64,000 nt of DNA from Flavobacterium sp. NRK1 (GCF_024054175.1 NZ_JAMXLA010000001.1:3254096-3318095), one strand, 5' to 3'. Positions 38,016 through 48,376 are shown, numbered from the stretch's first letter. Notes: generated from the sequence alone by a model not told the origin. Numbers and translations are program-made.

Positions 38016-39587
38016 TTAAACTGATTTTTTAAGATCGCTGATGGCAGGCCCGTTAATTACCGTACCAAAAGCAGTAAAACGGGATCCGTGCAATGGGCAG
38101 TCAAATGATTTTTCATCATCGTTCCATTGCAATACACCGCCAAGATGTGGGCATACTCCGCTACACGAATGGATTGTACCGTCTGTATCTTTGTATACTG
38201 CTATTTTATTAAGGCCTTTAGATATAACGACTCCTTTACCGGCCGGTAAGTCATTCACTTCTTTTACATTACCCGATGAAAGCCAGTCTTTAGCCATGAC
38301 ATACGTCATATTTCCAACTTCTTTCAGATAATCAATACCGGTTGGTAGTGTTATCCTTGACGGATCATAGAGATTACTATATTCGTTAGGATTACCCATT
38401 ATAATATCATGAATAATAAGTCCTCCCAATGTGCCATGAGTCATTCCATTCCCTGAGTCGCCAGTTATAATGTAGATATTATCATCTCCGGGATTTTTAC
38501 CGATAAATGCAAGTGAATCTACAGGCTCCATTACCTGCCCTGACCATTTATATTCAATATCGTCGAAATAAGGAAAGTGCTCTTTTGTCCATACTATGAG
38601 ATTTTCATAGCGTTGCTCTTCAGTACTATTTTCCTGATCGGCTTGCCCTGTCTTGTGGTCTTCTCCTCCGGAAATAAGCAGGTCGAAATTCTTGTCAAGA
38701 GGTTCCAGCCTAACATAATGGTAAGGCTTAGCTACCCATTTAGAGTTTTGGTTCCCGGTATCCCACCACATCGCATAAGGCAATATTCCTTTTGGCACTT
38801 TAGCGGCGATTACATAGGTACGATACGCAAACTGTTTGGTGTGCATCGTTACGATATCATTGACTGGCGTATTGGTAGCCATAACTATATGGTTTGCCCT
38901 GATTGTATAGCCATTAGCTTTGGCCCCGGTTTTGTCAATACTATCGGCATGGCTGTTAGTATATATCTTTCCTCCCATTGTAATGATGGCATCTGCCAAC
39001 CCCTTGAGGTATTTCATGATATGGAATTGTGCCTGATTTGGGAAACGTAATGCCCTACGTTTCTTGCTTTGTGGAAGCCCCGGTATGTACTTCACCAAAT
39101 CTACAGGCAACTCCGCTCTTCTTGCAGCATCAAATTCCTTATCAAGGTTCTCTTCCTTGTCGGACGGATCCGTAAACAAGTAACCATCAACACGGTTAAA
39201 GTGGCAATCTATATCTTCTATAGTCACAACACTGTTAATCCATTCTATGGCCTGTTTATGGCTTTGTGCTGCAAGTTTAGACTTTTCTTCGCCGAAAAAT
39301 CTCTCAAGGTCATAATAGCGGTCGTCTAACGCATAGGTTATCTGGGCAGTTGTCCTGCCGGTTTCACCGCTTCCCAGGTAACCATCTTCAAGAAGTATGA
39401 CCCTCCTGCCCGATTTACTAAGGCAGTAAGCTGTAGTTAGCCCTGCGATACCGCCGCCAACTATCAATACATCGGCAATCGTATCGCTGTCGAGTGTATT
39501 ATATTCCAATGGTGCTGTCGAATCATTCCAATACGAATGGTGATAGCCACTGGTTATCTTATCATCAATAGGATCATTAGCACTCAT
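38016..39587 (-). CDS. FAD-dependent oxidoreductase with C-terminal Rieske domain
   Basis: A 523-residue cytosolic flavoprotein. The DAO-type FAD fold starts at VLIVGGGIAGLTTAY (about 40-54). The last 90 residues form a Rieske [2Fe-2S] domain with the C-x-H pair CPHLGG and the C-x2-H pair CPLHGSRF, so all four ligands are present. Such fusions are widespread in soil bacteria and of unclear substrate; they are thought to be single-electron-linked oxidases or dehydrogenases. Part of the minus-strand operon. Confidence 0.9.
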   Translation of the reverse strand: MSANDPIDDKITSGYHHSYWNDSTAPLEYNTLDSDTIADVLIVGGGIAGLTTAYCLSKSGRRVILLEDGYLGSGETGRTTAQITYALDDRYYDLERFFGEEKSKLAAQSHKQAIEWINSVVTIEDIDCHFNRVDGYLFTDPSDKEENLDKEFDAARRAELPVDLVKYIPGLPQSKKRRALRFPNQAQFHIMKYLKGLADAIITMGGKIYTNSHADSIDKTGAKANGYTIRANHIVMATNTPVNDIVTMHTKQFAYRTYVIAAKVPKGILPYAMWWDTGNQNSKWVAKPYHYVRLEPLDKNFDLLISGGEDHKTGQADQENSTEEQRYENLIVWTKEHFPYFDDIEYKWSGQVMEPVDSLAFIGKNPGDDNIYIITGDSGNGMTHGTLGGLIIHDIIMGNPNEYSNLYDPSRITLPTGIDYLKEVGNMTYVMAKDWLSSGNVKEVNDLPAGKGVVISKGLNKIAVYKDTDGTIHSCSGVCPHLGGVLQWNDDEKSFDCPLHGSRFTAFGTVINGPAISDLKKSV

Positions 39588-39602
39588 AACTTAACATATT
39601 AA

Positions 39603-40487
39603 TTAATAATCTCCGTTCACTCCCTCTTTTTTAGAGTTAATGCTGTTCCTTTCACGTTGTGAAGCGGGGTGAGAACTATTCTCCCTTCCCTCTTCCTTCA
39701 TGCTCGATTCCATTTGCCTGTGCATGTTTGCAGCGATAGCGCTATCCGGCATAATGGTATTCATAACTTTTTGTGTTTTATTCATAAAGCCCGGGCTTAT
39801 AATCGTTGTTCCGCTCATAAGGGCATCATAGCCTGCCTGTGCAACTTCTTCAGCAGAATACAGGTCGGTTTCTTTATAGGTAACCGTATTTTCAGCTTTT
39901 GCTTTGTGAAAGAAATCGGTATCTGTCGCACCGGGCTGCAATGCCGTAATGCTTACATTGGTGTCTTTCAGCTCTTCGCTCAATGCTTCGGTGAATGACA
40001 ACACGAATGCTTTGGTAGCGGCGTAAACTGAAAGGTATGGTGATGGTGCTTTAGACACCGAAGAAGCCAGCTGAAGAATCTTTCCTTCATTTCTTTCAAC
40101 CATTTCCCTAAGGTAAAACTTGGTAAGGCTGATTAGTGAAATTATATTCAGCTGCACAATATCAATTTCCCGTTGCAGTTCGGTTTTAATGAACCTACCC
40201 CACTCTCCCTGTCCGGCGTCATTAACCAACACATTTACCGTAATACCAAGTTCAGTTGTCTTGTCATATACTTTTTGCGCAGCATCTTTTTCAAATAAAT
40301 CTACAGGTATTATATGGGTGTGTATACTTGAGCTAAATTGCTCCATTTCAGCTGCTGTCTGCCTTAAATTTTCCTCATTACGGGCAACCAGTACCAAGTT
40401 GTAGCCTTCTTTCGCCAAAAGCTTTGCCAGTTCGTAACCAATGCCGCTAGTTGCTCCTGTAATCAGTGCGTGTTTTTTAGTATCCAT
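39603..40487 (-). CDS. SDR family oxidoreductase, DltE-like
   Basis: A 294-residue classical short-chain dehydrogenase with cofactor loop TGATSGIGYE, NDAGQGEWG, Ser in LQLASSVSK and catalytic YAATKAF. The body (to about 255) is typical; the tail from about 255 is charged and disordered (HRQMESSMKEEGRENSSHP), a feature seen in stress-related Bacteroidota paralogues. It precedes the FAD-Rieske gene by 15 bp and appears to be the first intact gene of the operon. Confidence 0.88.
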   Translation of the reverse strand: MDTKKHALITGATSGIGYELAKLLAKEGYNLVLVARNEENLRQTAAEMEQFSSSIHTHIIPVDLFEKDAAQKVYDKTTELGITVNVLVNDAGQGEWGRFIKTELQREIDIVQLNIISLISLTKFYLREMVERNEGKILQLASSVSKAPSPYLSVYAATKAFVLSFTEALSEELKDTNVSITALQPGATDTDFFHKAKAENTVTYKETDLYSAEEVAQAGYDALMSGTTIISPGFMNKTQKVMNTIMPDSAIAANMHRQMESSMKEEGRENSSHPASQRERNSINSKKEGVNGDY

Positions 40488-40512
40488 AGTGTTTTTATTT
40501 TAACTTTGAATT

Positions 40513-40835
40513 TTATAATTCTCCCTCCGGTTCGGCAAAATTGCTTATAGGATGTTCCTCTCTGTTTCCATTTGCTGCCGATAGTTTTTTGTTAGACTTC
40601 TTGTCACTACCTTCCACTTTCACTATCTTATTATAAATGCCCAACAATAAGAATGGTGCTGCCCACTGGCCAACAAAAAGGGCTGTTTTGTCTTTATTAA
40701 GGCATTTTAAGGTAGCCGATACCCCCATTGATCCTAATGCTGCCCATAAGAATAGGTCTGAAGGAAGTTTTGAAGTTTGTTTTTGATAGCTTTAGCAACA
40801 GGCCCTTCGGAATGATCGTTTTGAATAATTGACAT
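40513..40835 (-). pseudogene. Small membrane protein gene, frameshifted
   Basis: A frame from the ATG at 40835 (MSIIQNDHSEGPVAKAIKNK) stops after about 33 codons, while another frame continues directly as TSKLPSDLFLWAALGSMGVS and runs through two hydrophobic helices to 40513. A one-base insertion near 40775-40785 explains the break; the joined product would be about 106 residues. The 71-residue ORF from 40728 alone would lack its natural amino end. It is the promoter-proximal member of the minus-strand operon. Confidence 0.65.
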
Positions 40836-41284
40836 GATGTAATTTTTAGGTTATAATTTATTTTCGAAATAGTGTAAAGTTAACCGCGCTGATGTTAAGC
40901 ATTTTACATAATGTTGTTAATAAGTTGTAACACTGCGTTAAAGTCCGGTTGTTAAATTATGATGGCGTTAATTATCAGTTAATTTTAGTTTGATGAGGCT
41001 ACCGAGAAGTAATTTAATGTGCATAAAAGTAAAGCTAAAATCACAGTTATTAACACAAATGGCACCTCCTCCAATTCTGCGGATCTTTAGCTCACAATAT
41101 CTATAAAAGAACAATTAAATAGTGAGAAAAGGAAGTTTATCGAAATCCGTTAAAGGCAAGAGTTAAAAATTATTTTAAGCTGTTCTGAAATTTAGGATGT
41201 CATTAAGGTCATCATAAATGCATTGCGCAATATGATCAGATTAGCTACCTTTAACTCAAACAACCAAAATTTTTCCCAAAAGCA
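40836..41284. other. 449 bp upstream region of the redox operon
   Basis: AT-rich spacer between the frameshifted membrane protein gene and the kinase remnant, which point away from each other. No open frame worth calling. The operon promoter should lie here, but I found no convincing TAnnTTTG with a -33 partner. Confidence 0.4.
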
Positions 41285-41876
41285 ATGGAATTAGCTAAAA
41301 ATGAAAATCTTCTTCAGACTATCTTTGATTCTGCATCAAATGGAATAGCGCTTATGCAATGAGTATGACGAGAAAGGTGAAATTGAGGATTTTTTGATAC
41401 TGCTTGTTAATGCATATAGCCTAAATTGGTTTGGTGATACCGACTATGTAGGAAAACGCTATAGCGAAGTTTTTCCGATGGTAAAGGAAAACTGCATGCT
41501 TGAAAAATTAATAAATGTTGCTAAGACTGGTATAAAAGCAAATTTTGAAAAGTTCCATTCAGGTGAAGGAATAAATAAATGGTTTCATTTTACTGCAGTT
41601 AAACAGGATGACTTGCTTGTTGTTACTATGGAGGATATTACCGAGCAGAAACAATCAGAGATAAGTCTTAAAAATGCTCTTGATAACGCTGAAAAACAAC
41701 GACGTCTGTACAGCTCTATAACTAACAATACACCTGATCTTGTCTATGTCTTTGACCTGGATTATAAATTTACGTATGCTAACAAAGCCCTTCTGGCAAT
41801 GTGGGGGAAAAGTGAAGAGAATGCAATAGGTTATGGCCTGAGAGAAAATGGGTACGAGGAATGGCGTCATAAGATG
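41285..41876 (+). pseudogene. PAS-domain sensor kinase remnant
   Basis: Begins MELAKNENLLQTIFDSASNG, stops after 26 codons, and continues in a second frame with EYDEKGEIEDFLILLVNAYS, through DDLLVVTMEDITEQKQSEIS and a second PAS unit (SITNNTPDLVYVFDLDYKFTYANKAL, GYGLRENGYEEW). It breaks off near 41876 before any histidine kinase core. At least one frameshift and a 3' truncation, at the junction with the next remnant. The codons to 41939 beyond the junction belong to unrelated DNA. Confidence 0.75.
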
Positions 41877-42636
41877 CTCCAATCGCACTCATTACAGGGG
41901 AGGTATTTACACCGGAATCAGAAACAAGGAAGGCCCTAAACTCATTATTCGCTATTCCATGCAACATCACCCATATCTGGTTCCCATCGGAGTGATAAGC
42001 TGCTGTGATCCTGCCGTAGTAGCTCCCCGCTAGAAAATTTGGCTCGTCACTACTGTCTATAATTACGTTTTTATTAATGGTTCCCCCCCCAAGTCCCTCA
42101 TCCAGGGCCATATCAACTTCAGAGTATACAACCCTCCAGCTGTAAAGGGGATTACCAATTGGAAAAGGATAGGGAAATGTGTAATAATTAGGTTCTTTGA
42201 TTGAAAATATATAATATTTATCAGAATTTCCAGGCGCTGGTACAATTATAGTATTCTGCTTACCCCATGGCGCGCACAGTAAATCAGTTCCATTGACCAT
42301 CACCTGATGATTTTTATTCCAAACTATGTTCCCATCGGTATAAAACAATAGATTTCCTGCAGCATCAGACATAACTACAGAGCCGCCAAAAGCCTGATAT
42401 GCAGTATCAGACATTATAACACCGTCCTCATTGGTCTGGTATTCGGTAATAGCAGCGACATTTCCATCAGTTAACGGTACAGGTGGTACCTGAGCGAAAT
42501 TTAAACCTGCGTTCATACAAAAATACCAGTTGTAAGCCTGCTTTTGTGTCCAAAGCCCATTTTGCCATTGGGCACTACTTTCGGGGCCTGTAAGCATAAG
42601 TAAAAATGCAATGCAGCATAGTAATTTTTCTTTCAT
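41870..42636 (-). pseudogene. Truncated exported protein of T9SS/gliding type (N-terminal part)
   Basis: Starts with a signal peptide (ending near PESSAQ) and continues with WYFCMNAGLNFAQ, GNLLFYTDGNIVWNKNHQVM, IIVPAPGNSDKYYIFS and YSEVDMALDEGLGGG, the amino-terminal pattern of large Bacteroidota proteins that carry a type-B type-IX-secretion sorting domain (commonly over 1000 residues). Only about 255 native residues remain; the frame runs to 41779 but past about 41870 it reads antisense to the PAS remnant. No sorting domain survives. Confidence 0.75.
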
Positions 42637-42820
42637 TTGTTTGTTAGTTAATAGTTAGCATAAGTTATCAGTTAAAAAATTCAAACTGATTCGTTTAAAA
42701 ATTTCTTAACAAATATTGCTATTAGTCATCCCTCAACAATCTAAACAGGATGGAAATAACTAGCCAAACAAAGGGAAATAAATAGCCGTATCAATGAAAA
42801 CTAAAATATACACCTGACTA

Positions 42821-44407
42821 TCAATATATTGTAATCAGGTACTCATGCAGTGATATTTTCTTCTCAATTTTCATCTTTTCTTTAATACGTCGCAACCTTT
42901 TTACCGCTGCATTGTAAGTTATATTATAAATATTACCAATTTCTTTCACATCAAGATTCATATAAACGTAACATAAAAAACGAATGTCTGCTGGATTCAG
43001 ATCCGGAAATTTAGTGGTAAGGGTTTTAATAAATTCAGGATTGACCTGCTCAAAATAGGTGATGAACTCATCCCATTCCTGATCTGATTTCAGATAGTTT
43101 TTAAGCGTCTTTATATAATCCAGGACCTCTTTGTTACTGTTAACTTCGGGAACTTGTGATAGTGAATTCATGACTTCTTCGATCAGTTCATTACGTCCTG
43201 ACAGATACAAAGCCTAGCGCTTAATTTTCTGTTTTTCTCGGCAATATTATTCTTTAAGCTTTCTAACTCCAGATTAACGATCTGCTGTTGCTTATCTGCT
43301 ATAACTTTCTCCTGTGCTTGACGGGCGATTTTGTGCTTTAACCCCCGATAGATAGCAAGGGTGATAATTATGACTATTGTAATTAAGGCTGCAAATATAT
43401 AGTATTGTTTTTGCTGTCTTTCGGTCTTTAGCCTGATCTGATCCTCGTATTCGTTAACCTTTAGCTTAACCTTATTACTCTCAAAAAGCCCCCTGTTGAT
43501 CAAAGCGATCTTTATACTTCAATGCCTTATCATACTCTCTTTTTTTAGAATACAGGGAAGAGAGCTGGTTATAAAGTTTAAGCTTATCGGACATGTCAGT
43601 AGCGTTATCAAATCCTTTTTGGGCATAGGATATGGCTACGGCATTATTATTTTTAGCATCAAATATTTTAGATAGCAGCTCTACTACGCAGATATAACAT
43701 GCCAGGTTTGCCGGAATTTTGCCTTCAAGCTGTCTCATAATTTCATGCGCCCCATTAACCTTACCCTGAATTAAAAGGCTTTCTGCATAATTTATGTTGT
43801 ACAGTTGTTCAAATTGCTTTTCTTTTTTTAAGTTTTCAACTGATTTTAAATAAAATTGAGCCTGTTTATAATTACCCAAATGATTATAAACATCGGAAAT
43901 ATTTACTGCAAGAAGTGTTTTCGAATAATCCGAATTTATTGCATTGGCAATTTTAAAGGCCTCTTTATAAATCGTGATAGCACTCTTGTAATCCTTTTCA
44001 AGTGAATACAGTATACCTATATTACACATAACATTCACCTGATCTTCCAAAAGATGGTGTTCTTCTGCAATTTCCATGGCCTCGCTATAAACATTTAAGG
44101 CCTCACCGTAATTAGAAAGATAGCCATAGCAAATACCCATAATATTTTTTATATTGAAGAGTTTTTTATAATTATTCTTATCAACCAGTGATTGTGCCTT
44201 TATAAAATACTGCAATGCTTCAATATAATTACCTTTTTTATATTCAACTGCGCCCCGATTCATACTTCTCTGGCACTCATCAATTGGTTCGGGAGTGAAT
44301 TGGGCCACTACTGTAAAATTGATAAACAGGAACAGAAGAAAAATAAATTTTTTCGGTATAATTATACGATGCATATGATAGTTATATAGGATTAGCAAGT
44401 TTAGCAT
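42821..44407 (-). pseudogene. TPR sensor with membrane helix and LuxR-type HTH, two frameshifts
   Basis: Three successive frames form one protein. 44407-43481 gives a leader and TPR repeats (308 residues); 43503-43183 adds a transmembrane helix (IFAALITIVIIITLAIY) and a coiled coil; 43210-42821 gives a C-terminal HTH (DLNPADIRFLCYVYMNLDVKE, YNAAVKRLRRIKEKMKI). The first break is a one-base change in a T run near 43487, the second a lost G near 43207. This layout is the common Bacteroidota one-component TPR/HTH regulator. Sequencing error versus true decay cannot be told here. Confidence 0.8.
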
Positions 44408-44558
44408 AAAATTATTAAATCCAAGTACATTTTAAGGCTACAATATATAACCATATTTTAATTCTGGTTAATTGCAGGATAGCAACTTTTATTTATTAAC
44501 ATTTGTTAATTTGACAACTTCATAAAAGGTTTAACTTCGGAATTTAAATTTCAACCAA

Positions 44559-45146
44559 ATGTTATCAGAAGAAAAGCTCTTCTATTTTGCAAATGTGTTA
44601 AGCGGATTTTCTGTAGAAGATCTCAGTAGCCTATTTGGAAAGCATCAGCCCGGCATCTACGTTCGGGAGAAATATATATACGTAGTAATGAAATAAATAA
44701 AAAACTTGCATATATAGAAAAAGGTATTATCAGGGCATATACTCATAAACAAAACAGTGATGAAGCTACACTTTTACTTCGTTGGGAGGATCAGTTTGTT
44801 GGGTCACATAATTCCATTTTGCTGGATAAACCTTCTAATTTTATATACCAGGCACTTGAGGAAACATATGTTCTTGAAATCGATTACAGTGAGGTTGAAA
44901 GGATTCATGCAGGAAGATCCAAAATACGAACCTGTACGCAGCCACGTCCTTATGTCTATGTTAAGTGCGTCCCTGGAAATGATTGAGGATTTTATTCTTT
45001 TAACCCCGGAGGAACGCTATAAAAAACTTATTGCAGAAAAGTTTGATATAGTTAACCGCGTACCCGATAAATATATAGCCTCGATGTTAGGCGTTACACC
45101 TGTTTCGTTAAGCCGTATCCGAAAAAGAATAATTAAAGCAAGATAA
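44559..45146 (+). pseudogene. Crp/Fnr family regulator, two frameshifts
   Basis: Starts MLSEEKLFYFANVLSGFS; after about 34 codons coding moves to another frame (SGEIYIRSNEINKKLAYIEK, then LLLRWEDQFVGSHNSILLDK), and near 44900 moves back (FMQEDPKYEPVRSHVLM) to a C-terminal winged helix, ASMLGVTPVSLSRIRKRIIK. Together this is a normal Crp/Fnr protein of about 195 residues of the type adjacent to Bacteroidota oxidoreductase genes. It precedes the sterol-desaturase gene, which it may once have controlled. Confidence 0.8.
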
Positions 45147-45206
45147 ATTATCTTTTGTTATCTGCTTCTACCTCTGCAATATGATAATTTAGTATTAAAA
45201 ACTAAA

Positions 45207-45983
45207 ATGATAGAGATTATTAGAAATGCAAGTATTATTCTGGGAGCTACATTATTACGATATTTTTTCATTGCAGGTGTGGCGTTCCTGTTTTTTTACA
45301 TCTTTTTAAATAAGCGATTTAAAACCGGAAAAATTCAGGCTAAGGTTTTGAAAAAAAAGGATATCATACGGGAGGTGTTGCATTCTTGTCAGAGTGCAGC
45401 AGTATTTACCGGTATTACCCTGCTCATTTTGTTTAGCCCAATAAAAGAATATACACTTATTTACGATAATGTAAATGATTATAGTTATTGGTGGCTGATT
45501 ATAAGCATTGTAGTAAGTTTTGTGATTCATGATACATATTTTTACTGGATGCACCGCTTATTACATCATCGAAAAATTTACAAATATACCCATGTTGTCC
45601 ATCACAGATCGATCAATCCTTCACCCTGGGCCTCCTATTCTTTTCATATATTAGAAGCAATACCGGAAGGCCTGGTACTGCTGCTATTGGCCTTTATTTT
45701 ACCGATGCATATAATTGCCATATCGCTTTTTACTATAATTGGATTGATTATCAATGTATATGGGCATCTTGGGTATGAAATTGCCCCCAAGGCATTTCGT
45801 GGGACAGTATTTTTTAAGATAGTAAATACCTCTGTGCATCACAACCTGCATCACAGCCGTTTTCACGGAAATTACAGTTTGTATTTCAGATTTTGGGACC
45901 GTATAATGAATACTGAGATTACCGATTACGAAAAGCACTATGACCTTCTACAGAAAAAGAGATTTCCCAATGAAAAAGCCTAG
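45207..45983 (+). CDS. Sterol desaturase / fatty acid hydroxylase family membrane protein
   Basis: A 258-residue integral membrane di-iron enzyme with four to five hydrophobic helices. The His clusters are complete: HDTYFYWMHRLLHH (about 108-121), HVVHHRSINPSPWASYSFH (129-147) and VHHNLHHSRFHGNY (about 214-227). Family members hydroxylate or desaturate lipids using oxygen; the substrate is not readable. It lies 60 bp after the broken Crp/Fnr gene. Confidence 0.9.
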   Translation: MIEIIRNASIILGATLLRYFFIAGVAFLFFYIFLNKRFKTGKIQAKVLKKKDIIREVLHSCQSAAVFTGITLLILFSPIKEYTLIYDNVNDYSYWWLIISIVVSFVIHDTYFYWMHRLLHHRKIYKYTHVVHHRSINPSPWASYSFHILEAIPEGLVLLLLAFILPMHIIAISLFTIIGLIINVYGHLGYEIAPKAFRGTVFFKIVNTSVHHNLHHSRFHGNYSLYFRFWDRIMNTEITDYEKHYDLLQKKRFPNEKA

Positions 45984-46260
45984 ATCTTATAAGAGACCCT
46001 TCGCCTAAGAATATTTATGCGCAGCTCGTTTGCAGCATACCGATGCAAAACCGAGAACCGCTGAAATAGCGCAACATATCTTACTATGCCGATTCATAGG
46101 TCGACAATCGATTGATGAAAGATCTAAAGTCTGTTTCTGACTTCACATATAAGATCAAACTTTAACTTTTTCTTACATGTATAGTTTTTTATAACATATT
46201 AATTTTAGATTAGTCAACTAAAAAATTTACTGAATAATTACCTTACGTTATTCAGTACCT

Positions 46261-46536
46261 ATGCCATTTAAAAAAGAAGATTTAAAATATAAGTACAAAT
46301 GGGAGAAGCCATTTAATGAAAAAAGCTTTATTGGAATGGACGATTACATAGATCGTGAAAACGGACAGCAGATGCTGGCTTTTTTTAACCGTTTCCTAAA
46401 ACTTCATGGCCTGTTTTCACTGGGTTCGCTACACAGGCTTGAAAAGCTATTTTGTAAATATATGCCAAAACACATTACCACACGATCTGAAATCAAAGAC
46501 TGGCTTGGGGAAAATTGGAACAGGCATTTCAACTGA
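46261..46536 (+). CDS. Hypothetical protein, 91 residues
   Basis: Starts MPFKKEDLKYKYKWEKPFNE and has an aromatic, basic amphipathic body (MLAFFNRFLKLHGLFSLGSL, then DWLGENWNRHF). No signal peptide or known domain. Coding-like amino acid use and isolation from other frames support it; it may be a leftover of a larger gene. I do not recognise it. Confidence 0.4.
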   Translation: MPFKKEDLKYKYKWEKPFNEKSFIGMDDYIDRENGQQMLAFFNRFLKLHGLFSLGSLHRLEKLFCKYMPKHITTRSEIKDWLGENWNRHFN

Positions 46537-46877
46537 TCTTTTGTTCAGGACATTTCAGTACCCCGTCAGGATATATATAAAACTATCGTGGATTTTAAGC
46601 ATTTTAAAGGAGGTACCGCAAAGACGACCCTTATAGCTATGGAAAAGAGTTACTGGAAGAATGTCCTTGTAATTCAGAGATCGTATTAATGCGAGTTTCT
46701 CTTTTTCATTTGCAACTCAATAAAAGGAGTAAGCTTATACAACCAATGCTGCATAGTAGCATGGTCAACATGGATACTGCGCATCTTGATTATCTATTCG
46801 ACATCCCTATAGCTCAATGTAAACCTAAGCTTAAAATATACTGCTTGAAAAATAATAAATTTCGGAAAGCAAATAAA
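46537..46877. other. 341 bp of probable gene debris
   Basis: Short frames (one reading HFKGGTAKTTLIAMEKSYWK) give fragments without continuity or a recognisable domain. No repeat or terminator was identified. Confidence 0.4.
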
Positions 46878-47840
46878 TCACGCTCGTCCCGAAGCCAACA
46901 AATCGTGAGGATAACCTAGCGGGATAGCACTTAAAACATCCAGTTTTTCAATATGGTCAGCACTCGATGAAATAGATAATGCTTTCATACCTTCGCTAAA
47001 ATGATGAAGTCTACGTGCACCAAGTATTGGGAATGCGCCTTTCGATAATACCCAGGCAAAGGCCACCTGTCCGGGAGTTGCTTCTAGCTCTTCAGCAATG
47101 ACGCAAAGCTGGTCGATAATTGCTTTTGTAGAATCGCTTTCCTGATAATCGAAAGTAGTACTAAGAGTCATTCTTCCGGTTTCGCCATTTCGGTATTTCC
47201 CGGTTAATGTGCCGCCTGCCAATGGCGAATACATCATCGTTCCTAAACCAAAATGACTGGCCATTGGAAGAAATTCACGCTCAGCGGTACGCTGCAAAAG
47301 GTTGTATTCAACCTGGATTGCTGCCAATTTTGTCGAGCTGGCAATTGTGGATGCTTTCCAGGCGGGAAAGTTAGTGAGGCCAGTGTATATTACTTTTCCG
47401 CTTTGCACCAAGTCTTCAAGACCTCTTGATATCTCATCCAGTGGGGTAACTCCGTCATCAAAATGTGGCATGTAGATATCGATATAATCGGTTTTCAGCC
47501 GCTTTAAACTGGCCTCAACAGCCTGTCGCATTGCCTTACGGTGATTTCCATAATTGCTGATTTTGGGATTACTCCCACTGCTTTGGGTGTACTTGGATGA
47601 GATAATAAAATTACTGCGTTGGTGTTCGATGAATTTACCAATGAGCTCTTCAGATTCACCAAGCTGGTAACGATCGGAAGTATCTATAAAATTTCCACCA
47701 GCATCAGCGTATGCAGATAATATCGCATGGGCTTCTTCAGGAGTTGTACCGTGTCCTTTACGTGTTCCGAAGCTGGCTGCCCCTAATATGACCTCGCTGG
47801 AATATAATCCTGTACCTGTACCAAATAACTTATATTTCAT
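46878..47840 (-). CDS. Aldo/keto reductase
   Basis: A 320-residue AKR barrel from MKYKLFGTGTGLY; the six extra codons to 47858 are not favoured because family members begin at this MKYK. Catalytic Asp, Tyr and Lys are in FIDTSDRYQLGESEEL and SSKYTQ, and His lies in YMPHFDD. NADPH-dependent carbonyl reduction is expected. It is divergent from an HxlR regulator with an inverted repeat between them (47888-47907), so regulated expression in response to an electrophile is likely. Confidence 0.92.
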   Translation of the reverse strand: MKYKLFGTGTGLYSSEVILGAASFGTRKGHGTTPEEAHAILSAYADAGGNFIDTSDRYQLGESEELIGKFIEHQRSNFIISSKYTQSSGSNPKISNYGNHRKAMRQAVEASLKRLKTDYIDIYMPHFDDGVTPLDEISRGLEDLVQSGKVIYTGLTNFPAWKASTIASSTKLAAIQVEYNLLQRTAEREFLPMASHFGLGTMMYSPLAGGTLTGKYRNGETGRMTLSTTFDYQESDSTKAIIDQLCVIAEELEATPGQVAFAWVLSKGAFPILGARRLHHFSEGMKALSISSSADHIEKLDVLSAIPLGYPHDLLASGRA

Positions 47841-47887
47841 GGTATTTATTTTTTCCAAAATTATTTACAGTCTCCAAATAAAACAAG

Positions 47888-47907
47888 TACGGCTGAATTT
47901 AGCCGTA
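47888..47907. promoter_or_regulatory. Putative HxlR operator
   Basis: Perfect inverted repeat TACGGCT-6 nt-AGCCGTA midway between the divergent aldo/keto reductase and HxlR genes, and 24 bp before the HxlR -7 box. No T tract follows, so it is an operator candidate rather than a terminator. Confidence 0.55.
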
Positions 47908-47930
47908 TTAAGAAATTTAATTTTAATAGG

Positions 47931-47938
47931 TATCTTTG
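47931..47938 (+). promoter_or_regulatory. Candidate -7 box of the hxlR-type gene
   Basis: TATCTTTG fits TAnnTTTG and lies 16 bp before the ATG at 47954; it overlaps a possible earlier ATG at 47936, which is therefore not the start. Confidence 0.5.
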
Positions 47939-47953
47939 ATACATAATCTACAG

Positions 47954-48319
47954 ATGATGTACAAAAAAAAGATTCCGGTTTCCCTGGATTGTGGACTACA
48001 TTTATTCATGGAAGTGATCCACGGCAAATGGAAAATCAGCCTGATCTGGTGTATCCATTCCGGGATTAAGCGTCCAGGCGAATTGCAACGTAAAATACCA
48101 AAAGCTTCACGACGCATACTGGATACACAGCTGAACGAGCTTGTCAGTCACGGAATCCTGAACAAAATCACCTATGACCAGCGCCCGCTAAAAGTAGAAT
48201 ATGAACTGACTCCTCTCGGAGAATCACTGATCCCTGCCATCGAATACACTGCGCGTTGGGGTGAGGATCACAGAGAAGAATTGGAGCAATTAATACGCTC
48301 ACAAGGGCAAAATACCTAA
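47954..48319 (+). CDS. HxlR family transcriptional regulator
   Basis: A 121-residue winged-helix protein (start at 47954 or the adjacent ATG at 47957). The typical MEVIHGKWKISLIWCIHSGI, RPGELQRKIPKASRRILDTQLNEL and YELTPLGESLIPAIEYTARWGE are all present. HxlR proteins respond to quinones, aldehydes and disulfide stress and usually control the divergent gene, here the aldo/keto reductase. One conserved redox-type Cys (LDCGLHLF) is near the amino end. Confidence 0.92.
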   Translation: MMYKKKIPVSLDCGLHLFMEVIHGKWKISLIWCIHSGIKRPGELQRKIPKASRRILDTQLNELVSHGILNKITYDQRPLKVEYELTPLGESLIPAIEYTARWGEDHREELEQLIRSQGQNT

Positions 48320-48376
48320 TGCAACCATTGTATTTTACATGCCAACAATTATGACTTAAAAACACAGGATAAATTT

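Noticed and set aside
38577..39050. 157-codon plus-strand frame inside the FAD-Rieske gene
   Set aside because: Antisense shadow; the opposite strand encodes a full enzyme.
46689..46919. 76-codon plus-strand frame
   Set aside because: Partly overlaps the aldo/keto reductase 3' end and has no coding features.
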